This document shows, one piece after another, positions 9,790 to 19,679 of a stretch of DNA of 64,000 nucleotides. Both the position numbers and the translations under genes were made by a program. Under the pieces are notes generated by a model. The model saw only the letters and a list, made by a program, of their open reading frames with translations. It ran no database searches and had not been told where the DNA came from. The stretch comes from Bacteroidia bacterium (GTDB lineage Bacteria > Bacteroidota > Bacteroidia > Flavobacteriales > Flavobacteriaceae), in the NCBI GenBank assembly GCA_030427585.1, contig JAUIBW010000006.1, positions 148,714 through 212,713 of the forward strand, read 5' to 3'. How positions within the stretch are numbered: position 1 is the stretch's first letter; the number at the start of each line of letters is the position of its first letter.

Positions 9790-9937
9790 GATATAGAATA
9801 AAACTACATCAAAAACGAAATAATCGACTTAATTTATTACGCAAAAATCTTTTGATATATTAACTATTTAAAACCTTATTTTTTTAAACTAAAAGATTAA
9901 ACTTCTGTTAAACAAAATTCATTAGATCATTTTTTTG

Positions 9938-9945
9938 TAAATTTG
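9938..9945 (+). promoter_or_regulatory. Flavobacterial -7 box (TAAATTTG) of the copper operon
   Basis: TAAATTTG matches the Bacteroidota -7 consensus TAnnTTTG exactly. It ends only 8 bp before the ATG at 9954, so the transcript would have an almost absent leader. No clear -33 TTG is visible at the expected distance. Confidence 0.45.
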
Positions 9946-9953
9946 CTATACAA

Positions 9954-10370
9954 ATGAAAAAGTTGTTCCATAAAATAGTAGCTGCGTTAATGGCGATGGT
10001 AGTACTTGTATCTACCATGTCGTTTACAGTAGATATGCATTATTGTGGAAATACTTTAGTTGATGTTGCTTTGTATAAAGAGGCAAAAACTTGTGGGATG
10101 GGGCAACAAGTTTCTAACTCAATTACATGTTCAATAATGGCCAAAAAAAGCTGTTGTACAGATAAACAACTGACTTTTGACGGACAGGATGAACTTCAAA
10201 ATTCATTTGATAAAATCACTTTGAAGCAACAGGCTTTTGTTGCAATGTTTTATTATTCCTATATCAACCTTTTTGAAGGGCTTGAGAATAATGTCATTTC
10301 TTTTAGAGAATATCCGCCCCCTTTCTTGATTAAGGATATTCATGTGCTTAACGAAACCTTTCTTATTTGA
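9954..10370 (+). CDS. HYC_CC_PP family small copper-locus protein
   Basis: A 138-residue protein with an N-terminal signal/anchor helix (about 8-26). It has the three motifs that name the family: MHYCG (about residues 36-40), KSCCTD (about 64-69) and a C-terminal YPPPF. The conserved His/Cys clusters suggest periplasmic metal binding. It is first in the long copper-efflux locus and has its own -7 box, consistent with a role as copper-induced periplasmic chaperone or sensor. The biochemical function is not established in the family as far as I know. Confidence 0.85.
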   Translation: MKKLFHKIVAALMAMVVLVSTMSFTVDMHYCGNTLVDVALYKEAKTCGMGQQVSNSITCSIMAKKSCCTDKQLTFDGQDELQNSFDKITLKQQAFVAMFYYSYINLFEGLENNVISFREYPPPFLIKDIHVLNETFLI

Positions 10371-10415
10371 TACATTAGAGTATCAAAATTATGCCCGGTG
10401 ATAATCCATTTGGGC
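10368..10415 (+). promoter_or_regulatory. Two small hairpins between HYC_CC_PP gene and cusA
   Basis: TGATAC/GTATCA (10368-10385) overlaps the stop codon, and GCCC/GGGC (10393-10415) follows. Neither has a T-tract, so read-through into cusA is likely. They could be processing or stability elements. Confidence 0.3.
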
Positions 10416-10477
10416 TATAATTGTTGTTTGTATTTCAAAAATAACGCTTTCTTCTAATTTTCAAATAATCAAAGTAT

Positions 10478-13400
10478 ATGCTAAATAAAAGCATCAAATT
10501 TCTTATCGAGAACAAATTGGTTGCAGTCCTTATGGTTACTCTTTTTATTGGGTGGGGTGTAGTAAATGCCCCATTTGGTTGGAAAACCGGTATATTACCT
10601 AGTGATCCTGTGGCAGTCGATGCTATACCCGATATTGGCGAAAACCAGCAAATTGTGTTTACAAAATGGCAGGGGCGGTCACCACAGGATATTGAGAATC
10701 AGATTACATATCCCTTAACTACTTCACTTTTAGGGGTTCCTGGAGTAAAAACTATTCGTAGCTCTTCAATGTTTGGGTTTTCTAGTATTTACATCATTTT
10801 TGAAGAAGATGTAGAATTTTATTGGAGTAGGAGTCGTATCCTGGAAAAGCTCAATTCTTTACCATCAGGGCTATTGCCAAATGGAGTAAGTCCAAGTCTG
10901 GGACCAGATGCAACTGGACTGGGACAAATTTTTTGGTATACTTTAGAAGGACGGGACGAAAACGGAAATGTGACTGGTGGTTGGGATTTACAAGAATTAA
11001 GAAGCATACAGGATTATTATGTAAAATATGCATTATCATCGGCAGGTGGGGTATCAGAGGTCGCTTCTATTGGTGGATACGTACAAGAATATCAGGTAGA
11101 TGTACATCCAGAATTGATGCGTCAGTATAACATTAGTTTACAACAAATTGTTAATGCAGTTAAACAATCTAATCGGGATATTGGTGCACAGACCTTAGAA
11201 ATTAACCAGGCAGAATACCTTATTCGCGGTTTAGGATACATAAAATCTATAGGCGATATAGAAAATGCTGTAGTAACTTCAGAAGAATTTACCTCAATTC
11301 GTATTAAAGATGTTGCTAGCGTTAGTTTAGGACCAGAAGCCAGAAGAGGTATCCTGGATAAAGAAGGGGCAGAAGTAGTAGGAGGTGTTGTTGTTGCACG
11401 TTATGGAGCAAACCCGTTAGAGGTTATCGATAATGTAAAAGATAAAATTAAAGAACTCAGTACGGGATTACCATCCAAACAATTAAAAGATGGTCGTACC
11501 TCGCAATTAACTATAGTCCCTTTTTATGATCGAACCGAACTAATTCATGAAACAATAGGTACACTTAACGAGGCTCTTACTTTAGAAATTTTGATAACCT
11601 TTCTTGTTGTCATTATTATGGTATTTAATCTTAGAGCTTCTATTCTTATTTCTGGACTCTTACCTGTAGCCATTTTAATGGTTTTTATAGCGATGAAATT
11701 GTTTAACGTTGATGCCAATATTGTTGCTTTATCTGGTATTGCTATTGCCATTGGTACTATGGTAGATGTGGGAGTGATACTTTCAGAAAACATTATCAGA
11801 CATCTAGATAATAATAAAAACCATTTACCAGTAAATACAGTAGTATATAATGCTACTTCAGAAGTTTCTGGAGCAATATTAACAGCAGTACTCACTACTA
11901 TAATCAGTTTTATACCAGTATTTACAATGATTGGAGCAGAAGGAAAACTGTTTAGACCCTTAGCATTTACCAAAACAATGGCGCTTATTGCATCAATTAT
12001 AGTGGCCCTGTTCTTTATCCCACCATTTGCTGCTTTTCTATTCAAAAAGAAAAATATAAAAACCTCGATGAGTTATATAATTAATGGTGTTTTAATTGTA
12101 TTGGGGTGTATAGTAGTTCTTAATGGTATATGGTTAGGCATAATTTTAATAGCTTATGCAATAACAACTATTCTAGGGTTAAGAGGTGTGGTTTCACAAA
12201 AGTATATTAATTTAATAAATATTAGTATAGCAGTAATTACTATAGTATTTTTATTATCAGAGTATTGGAGGCCCATTGGAGTTGATAAAAGTATGTTTTC
12301 AAATTTCATTTTTGTAGGAATCATTTGCTTTGGATTGCTAGGTACTTTTACACTGTTTAGAAAGTATTATACCAGGATATTGGAATGGGCGTTGAATAAT
12401 AAATTACTATTCTTATCTCTACCCGCTATTATCGTTGTTTTTGGTTTTTTAATCATGAAAAATATTGGAAAAGAATTTATGCCTTCATTAAATGAGGGGT
12501 CTTTCTTATTGATGCCAACCACGTTATCACATGCTGGAGTGGCAGAAAATAAGAGGATTTTACAACAATTGGATATGGCAGTAGCAAGTATTCCCGAAAT
12601 TAAAACCGTTGTTGGTAAAGCCGGAAGAACAGAATCCTCTTTTGATCCTGCTCCATTATCAATGTATGAGAATATTATTTTGTATAAACCTGAGTATATG
12701 CTTAATGAAAATGGTAAGAGACAACGGTATAAGGTTAATGATGACGGTTTATTTATAAGCAAGGATGGTAATTTGATTGACAATAAAAACTATGATGTTA
12801 ACCCAAGTAAAACCAGTAAAGCATCAAAAAAGAAATATTTCTCGATTAATAAAGAAAATCTTATTCCTGATAATAATGGAGAATTCTACCGTAATTGGAG
12901 ACCAGAAATCAAGAGTCCAGACGATATTTGGAGTGAAATCATAAACGTTACAAAATTACCTGGAGTAACTTCTGCTCCAAAGTTACAACCAATAGAAACC
13001 CGATTGATAATGCTCCAAACAGGAATGCGTGCACCAATGGGGATTAAAGTAAAAGGACAAAGTTTAAAAGAAATTGAAGCTTTTGGAATTCAATTAGAGG
13101 AAATATTAAAAGAGGTAGAAGGTGTAAAAGATGAGGCGGTTTTTGCTGACCGTATTGTTGGGAAACCTTATCTAATTTTGGATATTGATCGAGAACAATT
13201 GGTTCGTTATGGAGTATCTGTTGAACAGGTTCAGCAAATTCTAGAAGTTGCAGTAGGAGGGATCTCACTTACGCAAACAGTTGAAGGTAGAGAACGTTAT
13301 GGGGTACGAGTACGCTATCCCAGAGAACTTAGAGCTAACCCATCAGATCTTGCAACTATCTATGTGCCATTAAAAAGAGGAAGTTCGATACCCTTAAGTG

Positions 13401-14209
13401 AATTGGTAGACATTCGTTATGAGCAGGGACCACAAGTAATAAAAAGTGAAGATACATTTTTGGTTGGCTATGTTTTGTTCGATAAAAAAGATGGTTTTGC
13501 AGAAGTAAATGTGGTTGAAAGTGCACAAAACCTAATAAAAACTAAGATTGATAATAATGAACTGATTGTTCCAAAAGGAATTACCTATCAATTTACAGGT
13601 ACTTATGAAAATCAACTGAGAGCAGAAAAGACATTATCGATTGTAGTACCACTAGCATTAATTATTATCTTTTTGATTCTTTATTTTCAGTTTCGCTCAA
13701 TAACTACTTCATTAATAGTGTTTACAGGTATTGCAGTAGCTTTTGCCGGTGGATTTTTAATGATTTGGTTATATGGCCAGGATTGGTTTTTAAATATTAG
13801 TTTCTTTGGTAAAAACTTGCGAGAACTGTTTCAGGTTCATACCATCAATCTAAGTGTTGCGGTCTGGGTTGGTTTTATAGCCCTTTTTGGTATTGCTACA
13901 GATGATGGAGTGGTAATGGCAACTTATCTTAAACAGACGTTTGATAAAAATAAACCAAAATCCTTTGATGCTATTAAAACATCTGTTATAGAAGCAGGAG
14001 AGCAGAGAATTCGTCCCTGCCTTATGACTACTGCAACTACAATTCTTGCACTACTACCAATTTTAACATCTACTGGTCGTGGGAGTGATATTATGATACC
14101 TATGGCAATTCCTTCTTTTGGAGGAATGGGGATTGCACTTATAACATTATTTGTTGTCCCTGTATTATTTGGCTGGAAAGAAGAGATAAAAATGAAAAAT
14201 GTAAAGTGA
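10478..14209 (+). CDS. cusA: CusA-type heavy-metal RND efflux pump, inner-membrane subunit
   Basis: A 1243-residue RND transporter of the HME (heavy-metal) class that uses the proton gradient to export Cu(I)/Ag(I), or related metals, through a tripartite complex with CusB (20386) and the TolC-like channel (14604). Seen: N-terminal helix, two large periplasmic loops, a helix bundle with the proton-relay GIAIAIGTMVDVGVILSEN, and a second one with FGIATDDGVVMATY. The MLQTGMRAPMG segment contains methionines of the CusA metal site. It is longer than E. coli CusA because of an extended loop (about residues 530-790), usual in Bacteroidota. The last residues (KEEIKMKNVK) are encoded by an A/T-rich repeat shared with the tolC start (see repeat entries), so its native C-terminus may have been replaced. 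Confidence 0.95.
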   Translation: MLNKSIKFLIENKLVAVLMVTLFIGWGVVNAPFGWKTGILPSDPVAVDAIPDIGENQQIVFTKWQGRSPQDIENQITYPLTTSLLGVPGVKTIRSSSMFGFSSIYIIFEEDVEFYWSRSRILEKLNSLPSGLLPNGVSPSLGPDATGLGQIFWYTLEGRDENGNVTGGWDLQELRSIQDYYVKYALSSAGGVSEVASIGGYVQEYQVDVHPELMRQYNISLQQIVNAVKQSNRDIGAQTLEINQAEYLIRGLGYIKSIGDIENAVVTSEEFTSIRIKDVASVSLGPEARRGILDKEGAEVVGGVVVARYGANPLEVIDNVKDKIKELSTGLPSKQLKDGRTSQLTIVPFYDRTELIHETIGTLNEALTLEILITFLVVIIMVFNLRASILISGLLPVAILMVFIAMKLFNVDANIVALSGIAIAIGTMVDVGVILSENIIRHLDNNKNHLPVNTVVYNATSEVSGAILTAVLTTIISFIPVFTMIGAEGKLFRPLAFTKTMALIASIIVALFFIPPFAAFLFKKKNIKTSMSYIINGVLIVLGCIVVLNGIWLGIILIAYAITTILGLRGVVSQKYINLINISIAVITIVFLLSEYWRPIGVDKSMFSNFIFVGIICFGLLGTFTLFRKYYTRILEWALNNKLLFLSLPAIIVVFGFLIMKNIGKEFMPSLNEGSFLLMPTTLSHAGVAENKRILQQLDMAVASIPEIKTVVGKAGRTESSFDPAPLSMYENIILYKPEYMLNENGKRQRYKVNDDGLFISKDGNLIDNKNYDVNPSKTSKASKKKYFSINKENLIPDNNGEFYRNWRPEIKSPDDIWSEIINVTKLPGVTSAPKLQPIETRLIMLQTGMRAPMGIKVKGQSLKEIEAFGIQLEEILKEVEGVKDEAVFADRIVGKPYLILDIDREQLVRYGVSVEQVQQILEVAVGGISLTQTVEGRERYGVRVRYPRELRANPSDLATIYVPLKRGSSIPLSELVDIRYEQGPQVIKSEDTFLVGYVLFDKKDGFAEVNVVESAQNLIKTKIDNNELIVPKGITYQFTGTYENQLRAEKTLSIVVPLALIIIFLILYFQFRSITTSLIVFTGIAVAFAGGFLMIWLYGQDWFLNISFFGKNLRELFQVHTINLSVAVWVGFIALFGIATDDGVVMATYLKQTFDKNKPKSFDAIKTSVIEAGEQRIRPCLMTTATTILALLPILTSTGRGSDIMIPMAIPSFGGMGIALITLFVVPVLFGWKEEIKMKNVK

Positions 14210-14225
14210 AAAATGTAAAAAATTA
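14187..14225 (+). repeat. Left A/T-rich repeat arm flanking four-helix-bundle gene
   Basis: Tandem-like AAAAATG/AAAGTG units overlap the last codons of cusA. TAAAAATGAAAAATG at 14187-14201 has a perfect 15-bp inverted copy at 14682-14696 on the other side of the four-helix-bundle gene. This suggests that the gene plus its borders arrived as one unit. Confidence 0.6.
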
Positions 14226-14253
14226 GAGAGTATTTGATCATTGAATAAAAATT

Positions 14254-14607
14254 ATGAGTAAAAATATATTAAAAGAGAAGAGTTATGCATTTGCAGTAGA
14301 AATTGTAAAACTGACACAGATTCTCGTTTCTAATGAAAAAGAATATGTTATTAGTAAGCAGCTTTTACGAAGTGGAACTGCTATAGGAGCATTAATTAGA
14401 GAAGCAGAATTTGCACAAAGTAAAAAAGATTTCATTAACAAAATGAGTATCGGGTTAAAAGAAGCTAATGAGACTTTATATTGGATAGATTTAATTAAAG
14501 ACACAGGATATATAGATATAACTATATACAAGCAATTATCTTCTGATGTTAAAGAGTTAGTAGCTATGCTTGTTAGTAGTATTAAAACAACTAAATCCAG
14601 GTTATGA
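14254..14607 (+). CDS. Four-helix-bundle protein (S23/IVS family, bAvd-like)
   Basis: A 117-residue all-helical protein with the family signature SGTAIGALIREAEFAQSKKD, then KMSIGLKEANETLYWIDLIK. Proteins of this family are encoded in intervening sequences of 23S rRNA genes and as free-standing genes; the related Avd protein works in diversity-generating retroelements. It forms pentamers and binds nucleic acid in studied members. Nothing here (no reverse transcriptase, no template repeat) points to a retroelement. It sits inside a copper-efflux operon, between inner-membrane pump and outer-membrane channel, flanked by inverted repeats. Its stop overlaps the tolC start (TTATGATG). I infer an inserted passenger, not a copper gene. 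Confidence 0.85.
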   Translation: MSKNILKEKSYAFAVEIVKLTQILVSNEKEYVISKQLLRSGTAIGALIREAEFAQSKKDFINKMSIGLKEANETLYWIDLIKDTGYIDITIYKQLSSDVKELVAMLVSSIKTTKSRL

Positions 14608-15899
14608 TGAGATCAGGTATGTTCAATAAAGAAACTTTCATTAAGTTAGAAGTTTTAAAAACCTTTCATGGGGCAGCGTTTCATTTTTCATTTTTAGTTT
14701 TTCACTTTTCACTTTTCACTTTTCATTTAACACATGCTCAACAACTTGAATCATATATTCAAGAAGGGTGGAATAAAAATAATGATATTCAGTCTTTTGA
14801 ATTAAAGTATGCTATTGCAAAAGAAAAAATAAAAGAGGTAAATACGTTACCTAATACACAGTTGAGTGCGGGATATTTTGTAAGTGAACCCGAAACACGT
14901 ACAGGAGCACAACGTGCAAAATTTTCAGTCCAACAAAAATTGCCATGGTTTGGAACCATTACAGCAAGAGAGAATTATTCTACTGCTATGGCAGAAACCG
15001 AATATGTAGATATTGTAATAGCAAAAAGAAAGTTAGCACTTTCGATTTCTCAATCGTATTATAAATTGTTTGCCATACAATACAAACAAAAAATCCTCGA
15101 AGATAATATTCTATTACTGCAAACGTATGAGAAACTCGCACTAACGTCTGTTGAAGTGGGCAAAGCCTCTGCAGTTGATGTACTAAGGCTACAAATCCGT
15201 CAAAATGAATTGGAACAACATAAAGCAGTGCTTAAAGAAAATTTTATAGCAGAACAAATAGTTTTTAATGCTTTACTCAATAGGGATTCTGATATTGATA
15301 CAGTTGTTCCCAGTGAAATGAATATACCACAAGAAGACCCTATTACCAACAATAAAAACTTACAACTCAATCCAGAATTACTTAAATACGATAAGATATA
15401 CGAAAGCATAGTACAATCAGAACTACTTAATCGAAAAGAAAAGGCTCCGCAAATTGGCTTTGGACTAGACTATATACCAGTTTCAGAAAGAAATGATGTT
15501 ACTATAAGTGATAATGGTAAAGATATTATAATGCCCATGGTGTCTTTTTCTATACCAATATTTAATAAACGTCATGATTCCCGGACTCGTCAAAACGAAT
15601 TACGTCAACAAGAAATTACAGCACAAAAAGAAGAACGGTTAAATCGCATGGAAACTATTCTAGGAAAGGCTATTTCAAATAGAAATACTGCAAGAATCAA
15701 ATACAATACCCAGAAAGAAAATTTAAAACAAGCCAAAAATGCAGAAGAAATATTAATAAAAAACTATGAAACAGGAACTATAGATTTTAATGATGTATTA
15801 GACATCCAGGAATTACAACTTAAATTTCAGCTAGATCAAATAGAGAGTATACAACTGTACTATATGCAAGCTGCGATTATCAATTATTTAACAAATTAA
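14604..15899 (+). CDS. TolC/CusC-family outer-membrane efflux channel
   Basis: A 431-residue outer-membrane efflux protein with two OEP repeats forming a long periplasmic alpha-barrel (coiled coils at about 135-225 and 345-430). It should dock to CusA/CusB to carry copper out. The mature protein begins near QQLESYIQEGWNKNN. The segment before it is odd: after a polar stretch the hydrophobic core is FHFSFLVFHFSLFTFH, built from repeated TTTTCACTTTTCA codons, ending in THAQQ. This low-complexity signal peptide is encoded by the right repeat arm. Start chosen at 14604 (overlap with the previous stop); an ATG at 14619 is possible. Confidence 0.9.
   Translation: MMRSGMFNKETFIKLEVLKTFHGAAFHFSFLVFHFSLFTFHLTHAQQLESYIQEGWNKNNDIQSFELKYAIAKEKIKEVNTLPNTQLSAGYFVSEPETRTGAQRAKFSVQQKLPWFGTITARENYSTAMAETEYVDIVIAKRKLALSISQSYYKLFAIQYKQKILEDNILLLQTYEKLALTSVEVGKASAVDVLRLQIRQNELEQHKAVLKENFIAEQIVFNALLNRDSDIDTVVPSEMNIPQEDPITNNKNLQLNPELLKYDKIYESIVQSELLNRKEKAPQIGFGLDYIPVSERNDVTISDNGKDIIMPMVSFSIPIFNKRHDSRTRQNELRQQEITAQKEERLNRMETILGKAISNRNTARIKYNTQKENLKQAKNAEEILIKNYETGTIDFNDVLDIQELQLKFQLDQIESIQLYYMQAAIINYLTN
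14679..14729 (+). repeat. Right A/T-rich repeat arm encoding the TolC signal peptide
   Basis: Units of TTTTCACT/TTTTTCA run through 14679-14729. CATTTTTCATTTTTA (14682-14696) is the exact reverse complement of 14187-14201. The arm is translated as the hydrophobic core of the TolC signal peptide. Confidence 0.6.
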
Positions 15900-15925
15900 A
15901 AAACAACAATATAAAAAAGTAAAAA

Positions 15926-16489
15926 ATGAGAAACTTAAAAACTTATAATGTAAGCGTAATTGTAGTAACAATACTAGCATTAACAATACTATCATGCAAA
16001 GAGAATAATACATCTAAAACAGAAGAGAAACAAGATCATCATTCTGAGGTGGAGCATAAGCAGAGTCATAGCAATCATAACGTAGAACAAACAACAGAAA
16101 TTAAGTTTAAAGATGCTAAGACAGCAGAGATTTTTCAGCATTATATTCATATTAAAACAGCTTTGGTAAATACTGATGTAAAGGAAGTAAAGACAGGAGC
16201 ACAAATGCTTACCAAAGTGACAGAAGATGAAGTGTTTAAATTAGCTATTGAGTCAATACTCAATACCGACGATATCGAAGCACAAAGAAAAGCGTTTACA
16301 GAAGTTACTACTCAAATGGAAACTTTGCTTAACGGAGCATTATCATCGGGAGAAGTTTATAAACAATATTGCCCAATGGCATTTGATAATACAGGTGCAT
16401 ATTGGTTGTCTAAAGAAAAAGAAATTAGAAATCCATATTTTGGAGATCGTATGTTAAAATGTGGTAGTGTTTTCAAAACTATAAAATAA
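15926..16489 (+). CDS. DUF3347 lipoprotein of the copper locus
   Basis: A 187-residue lipoprotein (lipobox LTILSC, about Cys23-24). A His-rich linker (DHHSEVEHKQSHSNHN) likely binds metal. The DUF3347 helical domain follows (about 65-145), then a tail with YCPMAF, GAYWLSKEKEIRNPYFGD and CGSVFKTIK. Nearly the same tail ends the CusB adaptor at 20386 (KCPMAN, KEKEIRNPYFGDAMLTCGSV). The gene therefore looks like a free-standing copy of the CusB C-terminal domain and may deliver periplasmic copper to the pump. Metal ligands are probably the Cys-Pro-Met and Cys-Gly pairs; this is inference. Confidence 0.9.
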   Translation: MRNLKTYNVSVIVVTILALTILSCKENNTSKTEEKQDHHSEVEHKQSHSNHNVEQTTEIKFKDAKTAEIFQHYIHIKTALVNTDVKEVKTGAQMLTKVTEDEVFKLAIESILNTDDIEAQRKAFTEVTTQMETLLNGALSSGEVYKQYCPMAFDNTGAYWLSKEKEIRNPYFGDRMLKCGSVFKTIK

Positions 16490-16537
16490 ATATATTTATC
16501 AGTAACTTCTTGATTTTCAAAACAATAATACTGTATA

Positions 16538-17098
16538 ATGAAGAAAGTTTTAATTAAAAACATGGTCTGTAACCGGTGTAAAACTGTATTACAACAAGAG
16601 TTTACAAATGCCAAAATTTCTTTTGAAACAATAGAATTGGGAGAGGTCATTTTTAGTAATATCGATAGTACTGGATTTGAAAAAGTAAATGAGATTGTTA
16701 CCCGTAATGGTTTCGAGATTATAGACGATGAAATAGCTTTTATTATCGAACAAGTGAAATCTTGTTTGATAAATGAATTATCAAAAGAAAACATAGTAAG
16801 TGAAAATCTATCTGATCTTATTTCAAAATATATACATAAGGACTATTCTGTGGTAAGTAAATTGTTTAGTAATAATGAAGGGTTGACTATAGAAAAATAT
16901 TTTATTCGTCTTAAGATTGAAAAAGCGAAGGAATACATTCAAATGGGAAATTTAAGTTTTTCTGAAATAGCATATGCATTGAATTATAAAAGCGGGAGTC
17001 ATTTGGCTAAACAATTTAAAACGATCACCGGGATGTCTATGAGTAGTTTTAAAAGCCTACAATCGTGGGATCGTCAACCATTAGACAAAATTGTATAA
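16538..17098 (+). CDS. AraC-family regulator with N-terminal heavy-metal (HMA-like) domain
   Basis: A 186-residue regulator. Residues 1-65 resemble a heavy-metal-associated domain with C11-x-x-C14 in KNMVCNRCKTVL. Residues about 85-180 are an AraC/XylS double helix-turn-helix; LSFSEIAYALNYKSGSHLAKQF is broken as LSFSEIAYALNY and SGSHLAKQFK. The combination suggests that Cu(I) (or another soft metal) is sensed in the cytoplasm by the CxxC site and directly changes DNA binding. It lies between the DUF3347 gene and copA and is the obvious candidate regulator of this locus. It lacks the large effector domain of classical AraC proteins. Confidence 0.88.
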   Translation: MKKVLIKNMVCNRCKTVLQQEFTNAKISFETIELGEVIFSNIDSTGFEKVNEIVTRNGFEIIDDEIAFIIEQVKSCLINELSKENIVSENLSDLISKYIHKDYSVVSKLFSNNEGLTIEKYFIRLKIEKAKEYIQMGNLSFSEIAYALNYKSGSHLAKQFKTITGMSMSSFKSLQSWDRQPLDKIV

Positions 17099-17175
17099 GA
17101 AGAAACCAAAATTATCAAATAAAAAGAAATGTGAACTCCATAATTTTAGTGATTAAACAATGATAAATAGTACTG

Positions 17176-19677
17176 ATGAAACACATATATAAAATATCTG
17201 GGATGACTTGTAATGGCTGTAGAGGCCATGTAGAACATATGCTTGATACTATAGATGGGGTAACCAGTGTATCTGTTGATCTTGAGAAAGCAGAAGCAAT
17301 TATTGAGACAGAAAAACACATTTCTTTAGCTGTTTTTCAAGAAAGATTAGCACAAGAAGGAGGACGTTATGGTATCTATCTTCCGGGGACACAAGATCGC
17401 GATGATAACCCAAAACAGGTTAAACCTATAGGAAAAGGTACTGGTGTTTTTTATTGCCCAATGCATTGCGAAGGGGATAAAACATATAATACATTACAGG
17501 ATTGCCCCGTATGTGGGATGGATCTGGTAGAAGAAGTAAGTTTATATACAATTACTACAGAACAATATAGCTGCCCGATGCACCCAGAAGTAATTAAAGA
17601 TGCTCCAGGGTCCTGTTCGATTTGTGGTATGGATCTAATACTAGTACAACCAGATATTTCTGAAGAAGAGAAGAATTATAAAAAATTACTAAAGAAATTC
17701 TGGATAGCTGTATTATTTACGGTTCCTATTTTTATAATAGCGATGTCGGATATGCTTTCGAGTAACCCTCTTAATGATATTTTAGAATTAAAATACTGGA
17801 ACTGGATTCAGTTTGTACTTTCCCTTCCTGTAGTGTTTTATGCTACCTGGATGTTTTTTGAACGCGCTTTACGTTCTATAATAATCAGGAATCTTAATAT
17901 GTTTACTCTTATTGGTGTCGGTGCTGGTGTTGCATGGTTATTTAGTGTTTTAGCAATACTTTTTCCAGATTTTTTTCCAGATCAGTTTAAAACAGAATCA
18001 GGAACAGTACACGTTTATTTTGAAGCGACTACTGTTATCTTAACACTTGTGCTTATGGGACAAGTATTAGAATCACGGGCACATAGTAAAACAAATTCTG
18101 CGATTAAGGAGTTGCTAAAGCTTGTACCTAATACAGCAATACGTGTTGTAAATGGAATAGAGGAAGAAATTTCTATAGATAAGATAGAATTGAACGATAT
18201 CCTACGTGTAAAACCTGGAGAAAAAATTCCTGTAGATGGATCAATTCTTCAAGGGCAAACATCTGTAGATGAGTCCATGATTACGGGCGAACCAATACCA
18301 GTAGATAAAACCGAAGGAGATCAGGTAAGTAGTGGGACAATTAACGGAAATCATTCTTTTTTATTGAAAGCAGAAAAAGTGGGAACCGAAACATTATTGT
18401 CAAAGATTATACAAATGGTGAATGATGCAAGTCGTAGTCGCGCACCAATTCAAAAACTTGCAGATATTGTTTCGGGATATTTTGTCCCTATAGTAGTTAT
18501 TATAGCGCTACTTACATTTGCTGTTTGGGCGTTTTATGGCCCTGATCCTGCCTATGTTTATGCATTCGTAAATGCAATTGCTGTACTTATAATTGCCTGT
18601 CCATGTGCCTTAGGGCTGGCTACACCTATGTCTGTAATGGTAGGAGTTGGAAAAGGAGCCCAAAATGGTGTGCTCATTAAAAAGGCAGAAGCACTCGAGA
18701 TTATGAACAAAGTTGATACGCTTATTGTAGATAAGACAGGAACCATAACTGAAGGAAAACCTACTGTTGAAGATGTAGTGCCTTTTGGAGATCGATTTGG
18801 TAAAGAAGAAATTCTCCAATACATCATCTCCCTTAATAATTTAAGTGAACATCCATTGGCTCGAGCAACAGTAAAATACGGAAAAGAACAACATATCAAA
18901 TTATTAGATGTAACCGAATTTAAAGCGATAACCGGAAAAGGAGTAGAAGGAAGTATTACAAATCTAAAAGTGATATTGGGTAATGAAAAAATGTTAGAAT
19001 ATGCTAATGTACCTATTTCAGATAAGCTTAAAAAGCAAGCTGAATCTTATCAAAGAAAAGGAAAAACAGTGTCTTATTTATCTATTGATCAGGATATAGC
19101 AGGTTATATAGTAATAGGAGATAAAATTAAAGAAACTAGTAGTAAAACCATTAAGCAACTACAGGATAGAGGAATAGAAGTTATTATGCTTACTGGGGAT
19201 AATTATAATACTGCACATGCCGTAGCCAATGAACTTAATCTCACAAATTTTAAAGCAGAAATGCTACCCGAAGATAAACTCGGCGAAGTCGAAAAATTAC
19301 AAAATAGTGGGAGAGTGGTTGCAATGGCTGGAGATGGCATAAATGATGCCCCGGCTCTAGCAAAAAGTGATGTTGGTATTGCAATGGGTACAGGTACCGA
19401 TGTCGCAATAGAGAGTGCAACTATTACATTGGTAAAAGGAGATTTGCAAGGTATTGTGAAAGCAAAAAAATTAAGTGATAAAGTAATGAAGAATATCAAA
19501 CAAAATCTTTTCTTCGCACTTATTTATAACGTATTGGGGGTACCTATTGCCGCCGGAGTACTTTTTCCTTTTTTCGGGATTTTGTTGTCTCCCATGATTG
19601 CAGCTTTAGCAATGAGTTTTAGCTCTGTGTCGGTAATAACTAATGCTTTACGATTAAAAACAATACATATTAAATAG
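17176..19677 (+). CDS. copA: Copper-translocating P1B-type ATPase
   Basis: An 833-residue P-type ATPase exporting Cu(I) from the cytoplasm to the periplasm. Order: HMA domain with GMTCNGC (Cys12, Cys15); two heavy-metal-binding zinc-ribbon-like domains, [10 protein letters not shown]...CPVCGMDL (about 93-120) and YSCPMHPE...CSICGMDL (about 131-158); transmembrane helices; actuator TGEP; ion-binding CPC (about 475-477); phosphorylation site DKTGT (Asp about 519); [14 protein letters not shown] hinge. All catalytic motifs are intact. It is followed 2 bp later by the PepSY gene, then cusB, so cytoplasmic and periplasmic efflux are co-expressed. Confidence 0.96.
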   Translation: MKHIYKISGMTCNGCRGHVEHMLDTIDGVTSVSVDLEKAEAIIETEKHISLAVFQERLAQEGGRYGIYLPGTQDRDDNPKQVKPIGKGTGVFYCPMHCEGDKTYNTLQDCPVCGMDLVEEVSLYTITTEQYSCPMHPEVIKDAPGSCSICGMDLILVQPDISEEEKNYKKLLKKFWIAVLFTVPIFIIAMSDMLSSNPLNDILELKYWNWIQFVLSLPVVFYATWMFFERALRSIIIRNLNMFTLIGVGAGVAWLFSVLAILFPDFFPDQFKTESGTVHVYFEATTVILTLVLMGQVLESRAHSKTNSAIKELLKLVPNTAIRVVNGIEEEISIDKIELNDILRVKPGEKIPVDGSILQGQTSVDESMITGEPIPVDKTEGDQVSSGTINGNHSFLLKAEKVGTETLLSKIIQMVNDASRSRAPIQKLADIVSGYFVPIVVIIALLTFAVWAFYGPDPAYVYAFVNAIAVLIIACPCALGLATPMSVMVGVGKGAQNGVLIKKAEALEIMNKVDTLIVDKTGTITEGKPTVEDVVPFGDRFGKEEILQYIISLNNLSEHPLARATVKYGKEQHIKLLDVTEFKAITGKGVEGSITNLKVILGNEKMLEYANVPISDKLKKQAESYQRKGKTVSYLSIDQDIAGYIVIGDKIKETSSKTIKQLQDRGIEVIMLTGDNYNTAHAVANELNLTNFKAEMLPEDKLGEVEKLQNSGRVVAMAGDGINDAPALAKSDVGIAMGTGTDVAIESATITLVKGDLQGIVKAKKLSDKVMKNIKQNLFFALIYNVLGVPIAAGVLFPFFGILLSPMIAALAMSFSSVSVITNALRLKTIHIK

Positions 19678-19679
19678 AT

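Noticed and set aside
11545..12045. 166-codon open frame on the minus strand inside cusA
   Set aside because: It is antisense to the conserved transmembrane core of CusA; it has no own start context, and its composition follows from the opposite strand. The same holds for long antisense frames at 12367-12783, 16357-16794 and 61384-61815.
14254..14607. Diversity-generating retroelement suggested by the Avd-like four-helix-bundle protein
   Set aside because: No reverse transcriptase, template/variable repeat or target gene nearby; the flanking repeats are simple A/T-rich borders.
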